A stretch of DNA of 19,158 bases from CAZDSS01 sp964508185 (GCA_964508185.1 CAZDSS010000049.1:1-19158), one strand, 5' to 3'; positions 1 through 7,022 are shown, counted from the first letter of the stretch. A program made the numbers and translations. The notes: generated by a model not told the origin, from the letters alone.

Positions 1-765
1 GTGATGCCGGAAACCCAGAGCCAGGAGAAGAAGGACATGCTCCGGCTCTGCGGCTGCGAGCTGGTGCTGGTCCCCGCCGTTCCCTACAAGGATCCCAACA
101 ACTACGTCAAATATTCGGGCCGCCTCGCCGAAAAGCTGGCGGAGACGGAGCCCCACGGCGCCATCTGGGCCAACCAGTTCGACAATGTGGCGAACCGCCG
201 CGCCCATTACGAAACCACGGGCCCCGAAATCTGGCGCCAGCTGGACGGCAAGGTGGACGGCTTCATCTGCGCCGTGGGCAGCGGCGGGACGCTGGCCGGC
301 ACCGCCATGTATCTCAAGGAGCAGAACCCCGACGTGCAGATCGGCCTCGCCGACCCGTTCGGCGCCGCGCTCTACAACTACTACAAGCACGGCGAGCTCA
401 AGGCCGAAGGGAGCTCCATCACCGAAGGCATCGGCCAGGGCCGGATCACCGCCAATCTTGAAGGGATCTCGGTGAATCACGCCTACCAGATTCCGGACGC
501 GGAGGCGGTCCAGATCATCTTCGACCTGCTGATCGAGGAAGGCCTCTGCCTCGGCGGGTCGAGCGGCATCAACATCGCGGGCGCCATCCGCCTCGCCCGG
601 GAACTGGGCCCCGGCCACCGCATCGTCACCATTCTTGCCGACTACGGGAACCGCTACCAGAGCAAGCTTTTCAACCCCGCTTTCCTGCGCGAGCGCGATC
701 TTCCCGTGCCGTCCTGGCTCGATGACACCAAACCGCGGCGCGCAGTGCCCTCGGTCGCCGTCTGA
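1..765 (+). CDS. cysK: Cysteine synthase A (O-acetylserine sulfhydrylase), 5'-truncated
   Basis: PLP enzyme that makes cysteine from O-acetylserine and sulfide in the cytoplasm. The visible 254 residues match the middle and C-terminal part of CysK. The PETQSQEKKDML stretch comes first, then the glycine-rich phosphate-binding loop GSGGTLAGT at about residues 93-101, then the GGSSGIN segment near residue 187 and a C-terminal ADYGNRYQSKLFNP motif. The family is usually about 310-345 residues, so roughly 80-90 residues lie outside the window, including the PLP-binding lysine. The GTG at base 1 is therefore very probably an internal valine codon and not the start. The stop TGA is at 763-765. sseA starts 15 nt later on the same strand, followed by metC, which suggests a sulfur amino acid operon. 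A cystathionine beta-synthase-like relative is possible but less likely from the C-terminal motifs. Confidence 0.92.
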   Translation: MMPETQSQEKKDMLRLCGCELVLVPAVPYKDPNNYVKYSGRLAEKLAETEPHGAIWANQFDNVANRRAHYETTGPEIWRQLDGKVDGFICAVGSGGTLAGTAMYLKEQNPDVQIGLADPFGAALYNYYKHGELKAEGSSITEGIGQGRITANLEGISVNHAYQIPDAEAVQIIFDLLIEEGLCLGGSSGINIAGAIRLARELGPGHRIVTILADYGNRYQSKLFNPAFLRERDLPVPSWLDDTKPRRAVPSVAV

Positions 766-780
766 CAAGGATCGAACATC

Positions 781-1641
781 ATGGCTCCCGCATCCCCCCT
801 CGTCTCGACGGAATGGCTCGCCAGTCATCTGGACGCCCCGGACGTGCGGGTGGTGGATGCATCCTGGTACCTCGAACAGGAGGGGCGGAACGCCCGCGCC
901 GAATATGAGGCGGCCCACATTCCGGGCGCCGTGTTCTTCGACATCGACGAGATAGCGGACAGCGACAGCCCCTACCCCCACATGCTGCCGAGCCCCGAGA
1001 AGTTCGCAAGCCGCGTGCGCCGCCTCGGCCTCGGCGACGGCAACCGCATCGTCGTCTATGACAACGGCGGCCTTGCGCGCAGCGCCGCCCGCGTCTGGTG
1101 GACCTTCACCGTCTTCGGCCATCGCGACGTGGTGGTGCTGGACGGCGGCTTCCACAAATGGCGGGTCGAGGGCCGCCCCATCGAGGACATCCCGCCCATG
1201 CCGCGGGAGCGCCATTATACGGCGCGGGTCAACCGCCTTCTGGTGCGCGACATCGACCAGATGCGCCGCATCGTCCTCAATGGCGACGAGCAGATCGTGG
1301 ACGCCCGCGCGCCGTCGCGTTTCAGCGGCGAGGCGCCGGAGCCCCGCCCGGGCCTGAGGAGCGGCCATATTCCGGGAAGCTACAACGTCCCGAACGGCGC
1401 GCTGTTCGACGAGCACGGCTGCTTCAAAAAGCCCGAGGAGCTCCGCCGCCTGTTCGAGGAAGCGGGCGTCGATCTGTCCCGGCCCGTGGTCACCACCTGC
1501 GGCTCGGGCATCACGGCGGCCAATCTCTTCCTCGCCCTGCAGATGGCGGGGGCGAAGCGGGTCGCCCTTTATGACGGCTCCTGGGCGGAATGGGGCGCAC
1601 AGGACGACACCCCCGTCGCCACCGCCGAAGCCGCGGGCTGA
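781..1641 (+). CDS. sseA: 3-mercaptopyruvate sulfurtransferase (rhodanese family)
   Basis: Transfers sulfur from 3-mercaptopyruvate (made from cysteine by transamination) to thiol acceptors or cyanide. The 286-residue protein has the usual two-rhodanese layout. The inactive N-terminal domain is at about residues 8-130, with the DASWYL and AHIPGAVFFDID signatures. The catalytic domain is at about 150-280. The active-site loop is CGSGITAA with the nucleophile C240; the CGSG(V/I)T form marks mercaptopyruvate sulfurtransferase, whereas thiosulfate rhodaneses usually carry CRKG-type loops. A Shine-Dalgarno-like AAGGA sits about 10 nt before the ATG. It lies between cysK (15 nt gap) and metC (23 nt gap) on the same strand, so it is probably cotranscribed with them. 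The context suggests a role in cysteine turnover and persulfide or H2S metabolism (inference). Confidence 0.93.
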   Translation: MAPASPLVSTEWLASHLDAPDVRVVDASWYLEQEGRNARAEYEAAHIPGAVFFDIDEIADSDSPYPHMLPSPEKFASRVRRLGLGDGNRIVVYDNGGLARSAARVWWTFTVFGHRDVVVLDGGFHKWRVEGRPIEDIPPMPRERHYTARVNRLLVRDIDQMRRIVLNGDEQIVDARAPSRFSGEAPEPRPGLRSGHIPGSYNVPNGALFDEHGCFKKPEELRRLFEEAGVDLSRPVVTTCGSGITAANLFLALQMAGAKRVALYDGSWAEWGAQDDTPVATAEAAG

Positions 1642-1664
1642 ACCATCTCACGCAAGGGAAAGCC

Positions 1665-2843
1665 GTGACCGACAGCAAGCGCAAGGATACCCGGCTCGTC
1701 CATGGCGGACGGCGCAAGGAATGGACGTTCGGCATCGTCAATCCGCCGGTATTCCACGCATCCACCGTCCTGTTCGACACCGTGGCGGAGCTGAAGGCCG
1801 CGGCTTCCAAACGCGACGAAAGCCTCTATTACGGCCGCCGCGGCACGCCGACGACCTTCGCGCTCGCCGATGCGCTCACCGAGATTTCGGGCGGCGCGGG
1901 GACGGTCCTCTACCCCTCGGGCCTTGCGGCCCTCACCGGCGCGATCCTCGCCTTCGTGGAGGCGGGCGACCATATCCTCGTCACCGACAGCGTCTATGAC
2001 CCGACCCGCGCCTTCTGCGACCAGATGCTGCGCCGCTACGGGGTGGAGACCACCTACTACGACCCTCTGATCGGCGGAGGCATCGCCGACCTCATCCGGC
2101 CCAATACACGGCTTGTCCTTGTCGAAGCGCCCGGATCCCTCACCATGGAAGTGCAGGACATCCCGGCGATCGCCGCCGCCGCCCATGACGCCGGGGCGCT
2201 CGTCTTCATGGACAATACCTGGGCGACGCCGCTCTTTTTCGACGCCTTCGCCCATGGGGTCGATGTGTCCATCCTCGCGCTCACCAAATATGTGGTGGGC
2301 CATGCGGACGCCATGATGGGCGCCGCGACCGCGAACCAGAAGGCCCTCAGTCGCCTGCGCCAGGGGGCGGGCTTCCTCGGCAATTGCCCGGCGCCGGACG
2401 ACGTCTATCTCGCGCTTCGGGGGCTGCGGACGCTTTCAGTCCGCCTGCGCCAGCACGAGGCGAGCGCGCTTCAGATCGCGAAATGGATCGCCGAGCGGCC
2501 GGAGGTGGACCATGTGCGCCATCCGGCCCTGCCCACCTGCCCCGGCCATGAGGTGTGGAAGCGGGATTTCACCGGATCGTCCGGCCTCTTCTCCTTCGTG
2601 CCGAAGAACGGCACGGAGCGGGCCGTCACCGCCTTCCTCGAAGGCATGGAGCATTTCAAGATGGGCTTCTCCTGGGGCGGCTATGAAAGCCTCGCCCTCG
2701 GCTATTTCTCGGTCGACAAGGCGCGGACGGCGACGCCCTGGACAGCGGGGCCGCTCATCCGCCTCCATATCGGGCTTGAGGATCCCGAGGATCTGAAGGA
2801 AGACCTCGACCGCGCCTTCGCCCGCTACCGCGCCGCCCTCTAG
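1665..2843 (+). CDS. metC: Cystathionine beta-lyase (PLP, Cys/Met metabolism family)
   Basis: Cleaves cystathionine to homocysteine, pyruvate and ammonia in methionine synthesis, and often has side activity on cysteine. The frame is open from 1590, but the start is taken as the GTG at 1665 because an AAGGGA ribosome site lies just before it and the protein then begins with the family-typical T-R-L-V-H-G-G. This gives 392 residues, normal for the family. Visible motifs are YGRRGTPT near residue 47 (substrate and PLP-phosphate contacts from the partner subunit), the YPSGLAALT segment near 83, the DNTWATP segment near 184, and the PLP lysine K208 in LTKYVVGHADAMMG. The LTKYVVGH form favours beta-lyase over gamma-synthase, but family members are hard to separate by eye. 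The stop TAG shares the palindrome CTAG with the convergent znuB stop, so no terminator fits between the two genes. Confidence 0.88.
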   Translation: MTDSKRKDTRLVHGGRRKEWTFGIVNPPVFHASTVLFDTVAELKAAASKRDESLYYGRRGTPTTFALADALTEISGGAGTVLYPSGLAALTGAILAFVEAGDHILVTDSVYDPTRAFCDQMLRRYGVETTYYDPLIGGGIADLIRPNTRLVLVEAPGSLTMEVQDIPAIAAAAHDAGALVFMDNTWATPLFFDAFAHGVDVSILALTKYVVGHADAMMGAATANQKALSRLRQGAGFLGNCPAPDDVYLALRGLRTLSVRLRQHEASALQIAKWIAERPEVDHVRHPALPTCPGHEVWKRDFTGSSGLFSFVPKNGTERAVTAFLEGMEHFKMGFSWGGYESLALGYFSVDKARTATPWTAGPLIRLHIGLEDPEDLKEDLDRAFARYRAAL

Positions 2844-3631
2844 ATCCGGCGCGGCAGGGCGAGGCTCAGGACAAAGATCAGGACCGCCGCCACCACCACG
2901 GAAGGCCCCGCCGGGCTGTCCCACAGGTATGACGCCCCGATGCCGGCGATCGCCGCAAAGAGCCCCGTGAGCGCCGCCCGCACCGCCATGCCTTCGGGCG
3001 AGCCCGCCCGTCGCCGCGCCGCGGCGGCGGGGATGATGAGAAGGGCGGTCACCAGCAGCACCCCCACGACGCGCATGGCGACCGCGATCACGATCGCAAT
3101 GAGCAGCATGAAGGCCGCGCGGACGAGGCCCACCCGGATCCCTTCCGCCCGGGCGAGATCCTCGTGCACCGTCACGGCCAGAAGCTGCCGCCAGACGAGT
3201 GTCAGGATCACGAGGCCCGCGGCGACGCCCGCATAGATCCACGTGACCTCGCCCCAGGTCACGGCCAGGATGTCGCCGAACAGATAGGCCATGAGATCAA
3301 GCCGCGCGCCCTGCACGAAGCTCAGGGCCACGAGACCCCCGGCGAGCGCACCATGGGCCATGATGCCGAGGAGCGTGTCGATCGCAAGGCTCCGCTGGCC
3401 CTCGAGGAAGCTCAGGGCGAGCGCGATCGCCGCGCAGACGATGACGATGGTGAAATGCGGCGCAGCGCCGATCGCAAGGCCGAGCGCGATGCCGAGAAGC
3501 GCGGAATGGGACAGCGCGTCGCCGAAATAGGCCATGCGCCGCCACACGAGCACGGCCCCGAGCGGCCCGCAGAGGAGCGCGATCCCCGCCGCCGCCACCA
3601 GAGCCCGCAGAACGAAATCGTCAATGTTCAT
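2840..3631 (-). CDS. znuB: Zinc ABC transporter permease ZnuB
   Basis: Integral membrane permease of a high-affinity zinc (possibly manganese/zinc) importer of the ABC-3 family, acting in the inner membrane with ZnuC and a periplasmic binding protein. The 263-residue protein is almost entirely hydrophobic, with about seven to eight membrane segments. It carries the family signature GDALSHSALLGIALG near residues 37-51 and the VGVLLVTALLIIPAAAA segment near 190. The frame stays open upstream, but that part only shadows znuC. The ATG at 3631 gives the typical N-terminus MNIDDFVLRAL and overlaps the znuC stop by 11 nt, which suggests translational coupling. Its stop overlaps the convergent metC stop on CTAG. 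ZnuB is favoured over a manganese permease because the neighbours are a His-rich ZnuC and a Zur-like regulator. Confidence 0.93.
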   Translation of the reverse strand: MNIDDFVLRALVAAAGIALLCGPLGAVLVWRRMAYFGDALSHSALLGIALGLAIGAAPHFTIVIVCAAIALALSFLEGQRSLAIDTLLGIMAHGALAGGLVALSFVQGARLDLMAYLFGDILAVTWGEVTWIYAGVAAGLVILTLVWRQLLAVTVHEDLARAEGIRVGLVRAAFMLLIAIVIAVAMRVVGVLLVTALLIIPAAAARRRAGSPEGMAVRAALTGLFAAIAGIGASYLWDSPAGPSVVVAAVLIFVLSLALPRRI

Positions 3632-4415
3632 GGGGTTGTCCGTGAGCATGGGCGGGATCGCCGCAATCGTGGGAATGATCGTCGTGATCCCCGTGGTGAT
3701 GGTCGTGCCGCGGATCATGGGCATAGAGCGCCAGCACCTCCGCATCCGCGCCGAACAGCGCGCGATAGGCGGGATCCGCCCGCACCGCATGAGGCGTGCC
3801 GGAACAGCAGACATGGCGATTGAGGCAGATCACCCGGTCGGTCCCCGACATCACCAGATGCAGATCATGGGAGATCATCAGGATGGCGCAGCCAAGGCGC
3901 GCCCTCATGTCGAGGATGAGGCGGTAGAGCGCCGCCTGGCCGCTGATATCGACCCCCTGCACCGGCTCGTCCAGCACCAGAAGCTGCGGCTTGCCGAGGA
4001 TCGCCCGGGCCAGCATCAGGCGCTGGAACTCCCCGCCCGACAGGCCCTGGACCGGAGCGTCCTCCCGCCCCTCGAGCCCGACGAGGGCGAAGCTTTCGCG
4101 GATCCCGGCCCGCGTCACCCCGGGGCGGAGGCGGAGGAAGCGTTCGGCGGTCATGGGCAGCAACGGATTGAGATGAACCTTCTGCGGCATGTAGCCCACG
4201 CGCAGGCCCGGCGCGCGGACGACGCGCCCCGAATCGGGCCGCAGAAGGCCGAGGGCGATGCGCACCAGCGTGCTCTTGCCCGCGCCGTTCGGGCCGATGA
4301 GGGTGACGACCTCCCCCGCCGCCACCGACATGTAGACGTCGCTGAGGATCGGCCGTCCGCCATGGGACTTGGCGACGCCTTCCAAAGTGAGAAGCGGTTG
4401 CCCGCCCGCGCCCAT
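3621..4415 (-). CDS. znuC: Zinc ABC transporter ATP-binding protein ZnuC, His-rich C-terminus
   Basis: ATPase subunit that powers zinc import through ZnuB. All ABC motifs are present: Walker A GPNGAGKST (41-49), the family-typical YMPQK Q-loop (75-79), signature LSGGE (125-129), Walker B LLVLDEP (145-151) and the switch histidine H183 in SHD. The C-terminal residues 233-264 carry twelve histidines interspersed with aspartates. Such tails occur in ZnuC proteins and are thought to bind or sense zinc (family knowledge; the role here is inferred). Length 264 residues. The ATG lies 4 nt after the zur stop and the 3' end overlaps znuB by 11 nt, so zur-znuC-znuB is a tight operon. No znuA is visible; the binding protein must be encoded elsewhere. 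Confidence 0.94.
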   Translation of the reverse strand: MGAGGQPLLTLEGVAKSHGGRPILSDVYMSVAAGEVVTLIGPNGAGKSTLVRIALGLLRPDSGRVVRAPGLRVGYMPQKVHLNPLLPMTAERFLRLRPGVTRAGIRESFALVGLEGREDAPVQGLSGGEFQRLMLARAILGKPQLLVLDEPVQGVDISGQAALYRLILDMRARLGCAILMISHDLHLVMSGTDRVICLNRHVCCSGTPHAVRADPAYRALFGADAEVLALYAHDPRHDHHHGDHDDHSHDCGDPAHAHGQPHEH

Positions 4416-4419
4416 GGGC

Positions 4420-4917
4420 TCAGTTGCCCTGGGCTGCGGCCGCCGGGCGTTCGCCCTGGCAGCGGCGGCAGAGGCCGAGCACTTCCACCATGCTCGCCGT
4501 CACCGCGAAGGCGCGGGCCGCCGCAGCGTCGCCGATCGCCTGCTGCAGGGGCGCGCAGTCGCGGATCTCTTCAACCGCATGGCAGGCGGAGCAGACGAGG
4601 AATCCGCCGCGATGGTCCTGTTCCGGGCTGCCGCAGCCGATGAAGGCGTTGAGGCTTTCGATGCGATGGATGAGGCGCTGGGCGATGAGGAAATCGAGCG
4701 CGCGATAGACCGTGGGCGGCGCCGCCTTGGACCGTTCCTCGCGCAGGAGATCCAGCACCTCGTATGCCGTGATGGGCTTGTGGCGGCTCCATACGAGCTC
4801 CAGCACCCGGCGCCGGAGATCGGTCAGGCGCGTGCCGTTTTCCTCGCAGATGCGCTCCGCGGCGGAGACGGCTTCGGATATGCAGATGTCGTGATTGTGC
4901 GCGGCGGTCTGGGTCAT
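4420..4917 (-). CDS. zur: Fur-family zinc uptake regulator (Zur)
   Basis: Zinc-responsive repressor, expected to control the zinc importer encoded directly downstream. The 165-residue protein has the Fur-family layout. An N-terminal winged helix (about residues 25-90) includes the recognition segment APPTVYRALDFL. The C-terminal dimerisation domain has two CXXC pairs, C109/C112 and C150/C153, which hold the structural zinc in Zur proteins. The N-terminal HNHDIC stretch also resembles alphaproteobacterial Zur. The operon position ahead of znuC argues for Zur rather than Fur or PerR. The ATG at 4917 is the first in frame after the divergent spacer. Because the regulator is first in the operon, autoregulation is likely. 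I could find only half of a typical Zur palindrome in the spacer, so direct control is not shown. Confidence 0.92.
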   Translation of the reverse strand: MTQTAAHNHDICISEAVSAAERICEENGTRLTDLRRRVLELVWSRHKPITAYEVLDLLREERSKAAPPTVYRALDFLIAQRLIHRIESLNAFIGCGSPEQDHRGGFLVCSACHAVEEIRDCAPLQQAIGDAAAARAFAVTASMVEVLGLCRRCQGERPAAAAQGN

Positions 4918-4959
4918 GGCCCGATCTGTTCACGGCCCCGTGCGGTGCGGCCCGGTCTG

Positions 4960-4986
4960 TTCAAGGAAGTTCCGGTCCTTTATAAC
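4960..4986 (+). promoter_or_regulatory. Candidate promoter of hisI
   Basis: TTCAAG (4960-4965) and TATAAC (4981-4986) are separated by 15 bp, about 37 nt upstream of the hisI ATG. The -10 match is good, but the -35 match and spacing are poor. The -10 element is also part of TATAACA, one half of a typical Zur palindrome, without the other half. Confidence 0.3.
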
Positions 4987-5022
4987 AGCCGCCGTGCAAA
5001 ACTCAAATTGACGGAGCCCGTC

Positions 5023-5451
5023 ATGCCCGATCAATCCCCCGCCCCGGCGCTCGGCCAGAAGGTCGCCGAGGCGCTGTCGCGCATCGCCTTCAACAGCGAC
5101 GGCCTGGTGCCCGCGATCGCCCAGCAGCATGACACGGGCGAAGTGTTGATGATGGCCTGGATGAACCGCGATGCGGTGGCGGAGACCCTGACCACCGGCC
5201 GGGTCTGCTACTGGTCGCGGTCGCGCGGGAAATTGTGGCGGAAGGGGGAAAGCTCGGGACAGGTGCAGCGCCTCGTCGCCTTTCATGTGGATTGCGACGG
5301 CGACACCATCCTTCTCAAGGTGGACCAGACGGGGGTCGCCTGCCATACGGGCCGCCGCACCTGCTTCTTCAACAAGCTCGAGGCGGACGGGTTCACCATC
5401 AGCGAACCCGTTCTGGTGAGCGAAGCCGATCTCTATGGCGGCCGGGACTGA
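5023..5451 (+). CDS. hisI: Phosphoribosyl-AMP cyclohydrolase
   Basis: Opens the adenine ring of phosphoribosyl-AMP in the third step of histidine synthesis. The 142-residue single-domain protein has the typical features: VLMMAWMN near residue 42, YWSRSRGKLWRKGE (63-76) and VDCDGDT with the metal-binding aspartates D90, D92 and D94. The zinc cysteines are C91, C107 and C114, the last two in CHTGRRTCFF. It lacks the HisE pyrophosphatase domain found in enteric HisIE. The frame is open from 4369, but that part shadows zur; the ATG at 5023 has a GGAG ribosome site 6 nt upstream. The gene stands alone, apart from other his genes, as is common in alphaproteobacteria. It is divergent from zur (105-bp spacer) and ends 2 nt from the stop of the convergent receiver gene. 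Confidence 0.95.
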   Translation: MPDQSPAPALGQKVAEALSRIAFNSDGLVPAIAQQHDTGEVLMMAWMNRDAVAETLTTGRVCYWSRSRGKLWRKGESSGQVQRLVAFHVDCDGDTILLKVDQTGVACHTGRRTCFFNKLEADGFTISEPVLVSEADLYGGRD

Positions 5452-5453
5452 CC

Positions 5454-5822
5454 CTATTTCAGCGCGCTGCGCAGGGCCGAAAGCGGGAACGGCTTGATGA
5501 GGCCCTGGACGTCCATCAGACCGTATTCGATTCCGATCTGTTGGGCGTTGGACACATAGTCCTTGCCGTAGCCGCTGATGATGATGACCCGGGCCTGATT
5601 CATGGTTTCGGCCAGATAACGGATGAGGGTGATTCCATCGATATCCGGCATGACCACGTCGAGAACGATCATGTCGGGCCGGAATTCTTCCAACTCCCGC
5701 TTGAATTCGATCTCGCTTGCAACCTCGCGCACCTCGTAGCCGGCTTCTTCCGCGATTTCCCGGACCAGATCGCGGATTTCCGGCTCGTCGTCCATGATTA
5801 ACAATTTACGAGTTGCGGACAT
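5454..5822 (-). CDS. Receiver-only (CheY/DivK-like) response regulator
   Basis: Single-domain phosphoreceiver of 122 residues with no output domain. It carries the acidic pair D11/D12, the phosphoacceptor D55 in VLDVVMPD, the switch serine S83 in IISGYG and the conserved lysine K110 in LIKPF, so it should be phosphorylatable. The start is the ATG at 5822, preceded by a strong GGGAGG ribosome site; a 19-codon upstream extension to 5879 is open but lacks such a site. Receiver-only proteins usually shuttle phosphate between a hybrid kinase and an HPt protein, or act by protein binding (family knowledge). The nearby hybrid kinase and NarL-type regulator make a shared relay plausible, but this is inference from proximity only. 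The gene is transcribed away from the structured spacer at 5823-6293 and converges on hisI with a 2-nt gap. Confidence 0.9.
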   Translation of the reverse strand: MSATRKLLIMDDEPEIRDLVREIAEEAGYEVREVASEIEFKRELEEFRPDMIVLDVVMPDIDGITLIRYLAETMNQARVIIISGYGKDYVSNAQQIGIEYGLMDVQGLIKPFPLSALRSALK

Positions 5823-6132
5823 GGCCTCCCTTCCACCAGACAGAACGTTTTGGATTGTTTTTTGTTCTGGGATCCCCACAGGTTAGCTCGCTGCTACATA
5901 TGTCATACTTGAACGTTTTCCCCCTTAACGAATGGTAACTGATGCGACGTTATCATTAACTTTTCCGAAACCCGAGAAAAAAATTTACAGGCCATTCAGG
6001 AATTTTCTCGCAGCGCTAGAAAAGCTTGTAACGCTTGTCGGTGGATTTTGGATCCCGAACGCCGCAAAGCGGTTGCCCTTTGCCACATCACGTATTAATT
6101 AAGATACCAACGCAGCACCAGGGATTGCCTAT

Positions 6133-6152
6133 GCACGCCCCCAATGGCGTGC
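6133..6152 (+). repeat. Hairpin in the leader of the NarL-type regulator
   Basis: Perfect 7-bp stem GCACGCC (6133-6139) and GGCGTGC (6146-6152) with a 6-nt loop CCCAAT. It is followed by a pyrimidine-rich stretch that includes TTTTCTTT at about 6164-6171, so it could act as a terminator or attenuator if transcription starts upstream. The same stem arms recur in the terminator behind the regulator gene. Confidence 0.55.
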
Positions 6153-6176
6153 TTCTTCCCGCGTTTTCTTTACTAG

Positions 6177-6192
6177 ATCCCCCCAGGGGGAT
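6177..6192. repeat. Short perfect inverted repeat ATCCCC/GGGGAT
   Basis: ATCCCC at 6177-6182 and GGGGAT at 6187-6192 flank a 4-nt loop, CCAG. It lies about 100 bp before the regulator ATG and could be an operator or an RNA hairpin; nothing in the sequence decides between these. Confidence 0.5.
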
Positions 6193-6220
6193 ATACTCAT
6201 ATCGGCTTATAAGAAGCAGA

Positions 6221-6264
6221 AGTGGCTTTGCTTGACTGTTAAGAAAAAATGAAAAAAAGCCACT
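6221..6264. repeat. 9-bp inverted repeat AGTGGCTTT/AAAGCCACT before the regulator gene
   Basis: AGTGGCTTT (6221-6229) and AAAGCCACT (6256-6264) are perfect complements separated by 26 nt of A-rich sequence, ending 29 nt before the ATG at 6294. A TTGACT that could be a -35 element lies inside the loop (6232-6237), without a clear -10. The repeat could be a two-site operator or a leader stem. Confidence 0.55.
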
Positions 6265-6293
6265 ACGGCATCAGGATGGGAATGACAGTTTAA

Positions 6294-6947
6294 ATGCGAG
6301 TACTCATTGCCGACGACCACAGCCTTTTTCGCGAAGGCTGTAAGTTGCTGTTGCAGGATCTCGATCCTGGCATGGAAGTTGTCGAGGCCGGTGATTTCGG
6401 CGAGGTTCAGAAGAAGCTCGAAAACCACGAGGATTTCGACCTCATCCTTCTCGACCTGCGCATGCCCGGTATGGGCGAGATCGAGGGCGTGAAGCGGGCG
6501 CGCCAGCTTGCGCCGTCCACGCCGCTCGTGATCCTGTCCGCGCTCGACGATCCCTATTACGCCCAGAAGGCGATCGATCAGGGGGCGGCCGGTTTCATCC
6601 CGAAATCCTCGAACCACACGGTCATCGCCAGCGCCCTGAAGCTCATTCTCGCTGGCGGCAATTACGTTCCGCCGTCGCTCATGAGCCGCCCCAGCAATGC
6701 GCCCCAGTCCGACCGTCCCAAGCGCTCGCCCGGCGAACTCTACGCGGCGGTCGAAAAGGTCCTCACCCCCCGCCAGATGGACGTGATGCGGCTTCTCGCC
6801 CGGGGTGAGTCCAACAAGGGCATCGCCGAGGCGCTCGGCCTTTCCGAAGGCACCGTGAAGGTCCATGTGGCGGCGATCCTCAAGGCGCTCAATGCGGCGA
6901 ACCGCACCCAGGCAGTGCTCATCGCGTCCAGCATGGAAGCCGACTGA
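6294..6947 (+). CDS. NarL/FixJ-family response regulator with LuxR-type HTH
   Basis: Two-component transcription factor of 217 residues. The receiver domain (about 1-120) has the acidic residues D7/D8, phosphoacceptor D54 in LILLDLRMPG, switch S82 and K104 in FIPKSS. A linker rich in Pro, Ser and Arg (about 128-150) leads to the LuxR-type helix-turn-helix (157-212) with LTPRQMDVMRLLARGESNKGIAEAL and the recognition helix SEGTVKVHVAAIL, the last two motifs in the expected order. All phosphorylation residues are intact, so it should be phosphorylation-dependent. An AGGATGGG stretch lies 13 nt before the ATG, a rather long spacing. The long hybrid kinase gene converges on it across a terminator and is the obvious candidate partner, but it ends in its own receiver and no HPt protein is seen. 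Target genes cannot be read from the sequence. Confidence 0.92.
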   Translation: MRVLIADDHSLFREGCKLLLQDLDPGMEVVEAGDFGEVQKKLENHEDFDLILLDLRMPGMGEIEGVKRARQLAPSTPLVILSALDDPYYAQKAIDQGAAGFIPKSSNHTVIASALKLILAGGNYVPPSLMSRPSNAPQSDRPKRSPGELYAAVEKVLTPRQMDVMRLLARGESNKGIAEALGLSEGTVKVHVAAILKALNAANRTQAVLIASSMEAD

Positions 6948-6972
6948 TCCATCATTCCGAATGTCTGAAATT

Positions 6973-7012
6973 GCACGCCCTGCGCCATCCGGCCGGGCGT
7001 GCATTTTCTTTT
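6973..7012 (+). terminator. Rho-independent terminator of the NarL-type regulator gene
   Basis: An 8-bp perfect stem GCACGCCC (6973-6980) and GGGCGTGC (6995-7002) with a 14-nt loop, followed at once by ATTTTCTTTT. It sits in the 75-bp gap between two convergent genes. In the minus direction the stem is followed only by AATTTC, so it may also slow transcription from the kinase gene but is weaker there. Confidence 0.85.
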
Positions 7013-7022
7013 GCGGCGACGG

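Larger units (their letters stand above)
5823..6293. other. AT-rich divergent spacer with several inverted repeats
   Basis: This 471-bp spacer between the divergent receiver-only gene (-) and the NarL-type regulator (+) is clearly richer in A+T than the rest of the window and has no convincing gene. It holds an inverted repeat CAGAAC/GTTCTG (5841-5846 and 5864-5869, in the receiver gene leader). TTAAC half-sites occur at 5925 and 5956; the first is followed by GTAAC ten bases on and so misses the CtrA-like pattern by one base. A TTAATTAA palindrome lies at 6095-6102. Three inverted repeats on the regulator side are listed separately. Promoters for both genes must lie here, but I see no strong -35/-10 pair. 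Confidence 0.6.

Noticed and set aside
6035..6235. 66-codon frame in the AT-rich spacer
   Set aside because: It spans two perfect inverted repeats, lacks a ribosome site and has no coding-like composition.
6221..6240. Possible sigma-54 promoter (TGGC ... TTG) before the NarL-type regulator
   Set aside because: The invariant GC does not fall ten bases after the GG, so the -24/-12 geometry fails.
6207..7004. 265-codon minus-strand frame opposite the NarL-type regulator
   Set aside because: It reads through the regulator and the terminator stem and shows no domain; the plus-strand protein has complete receiver and HTH motifs.
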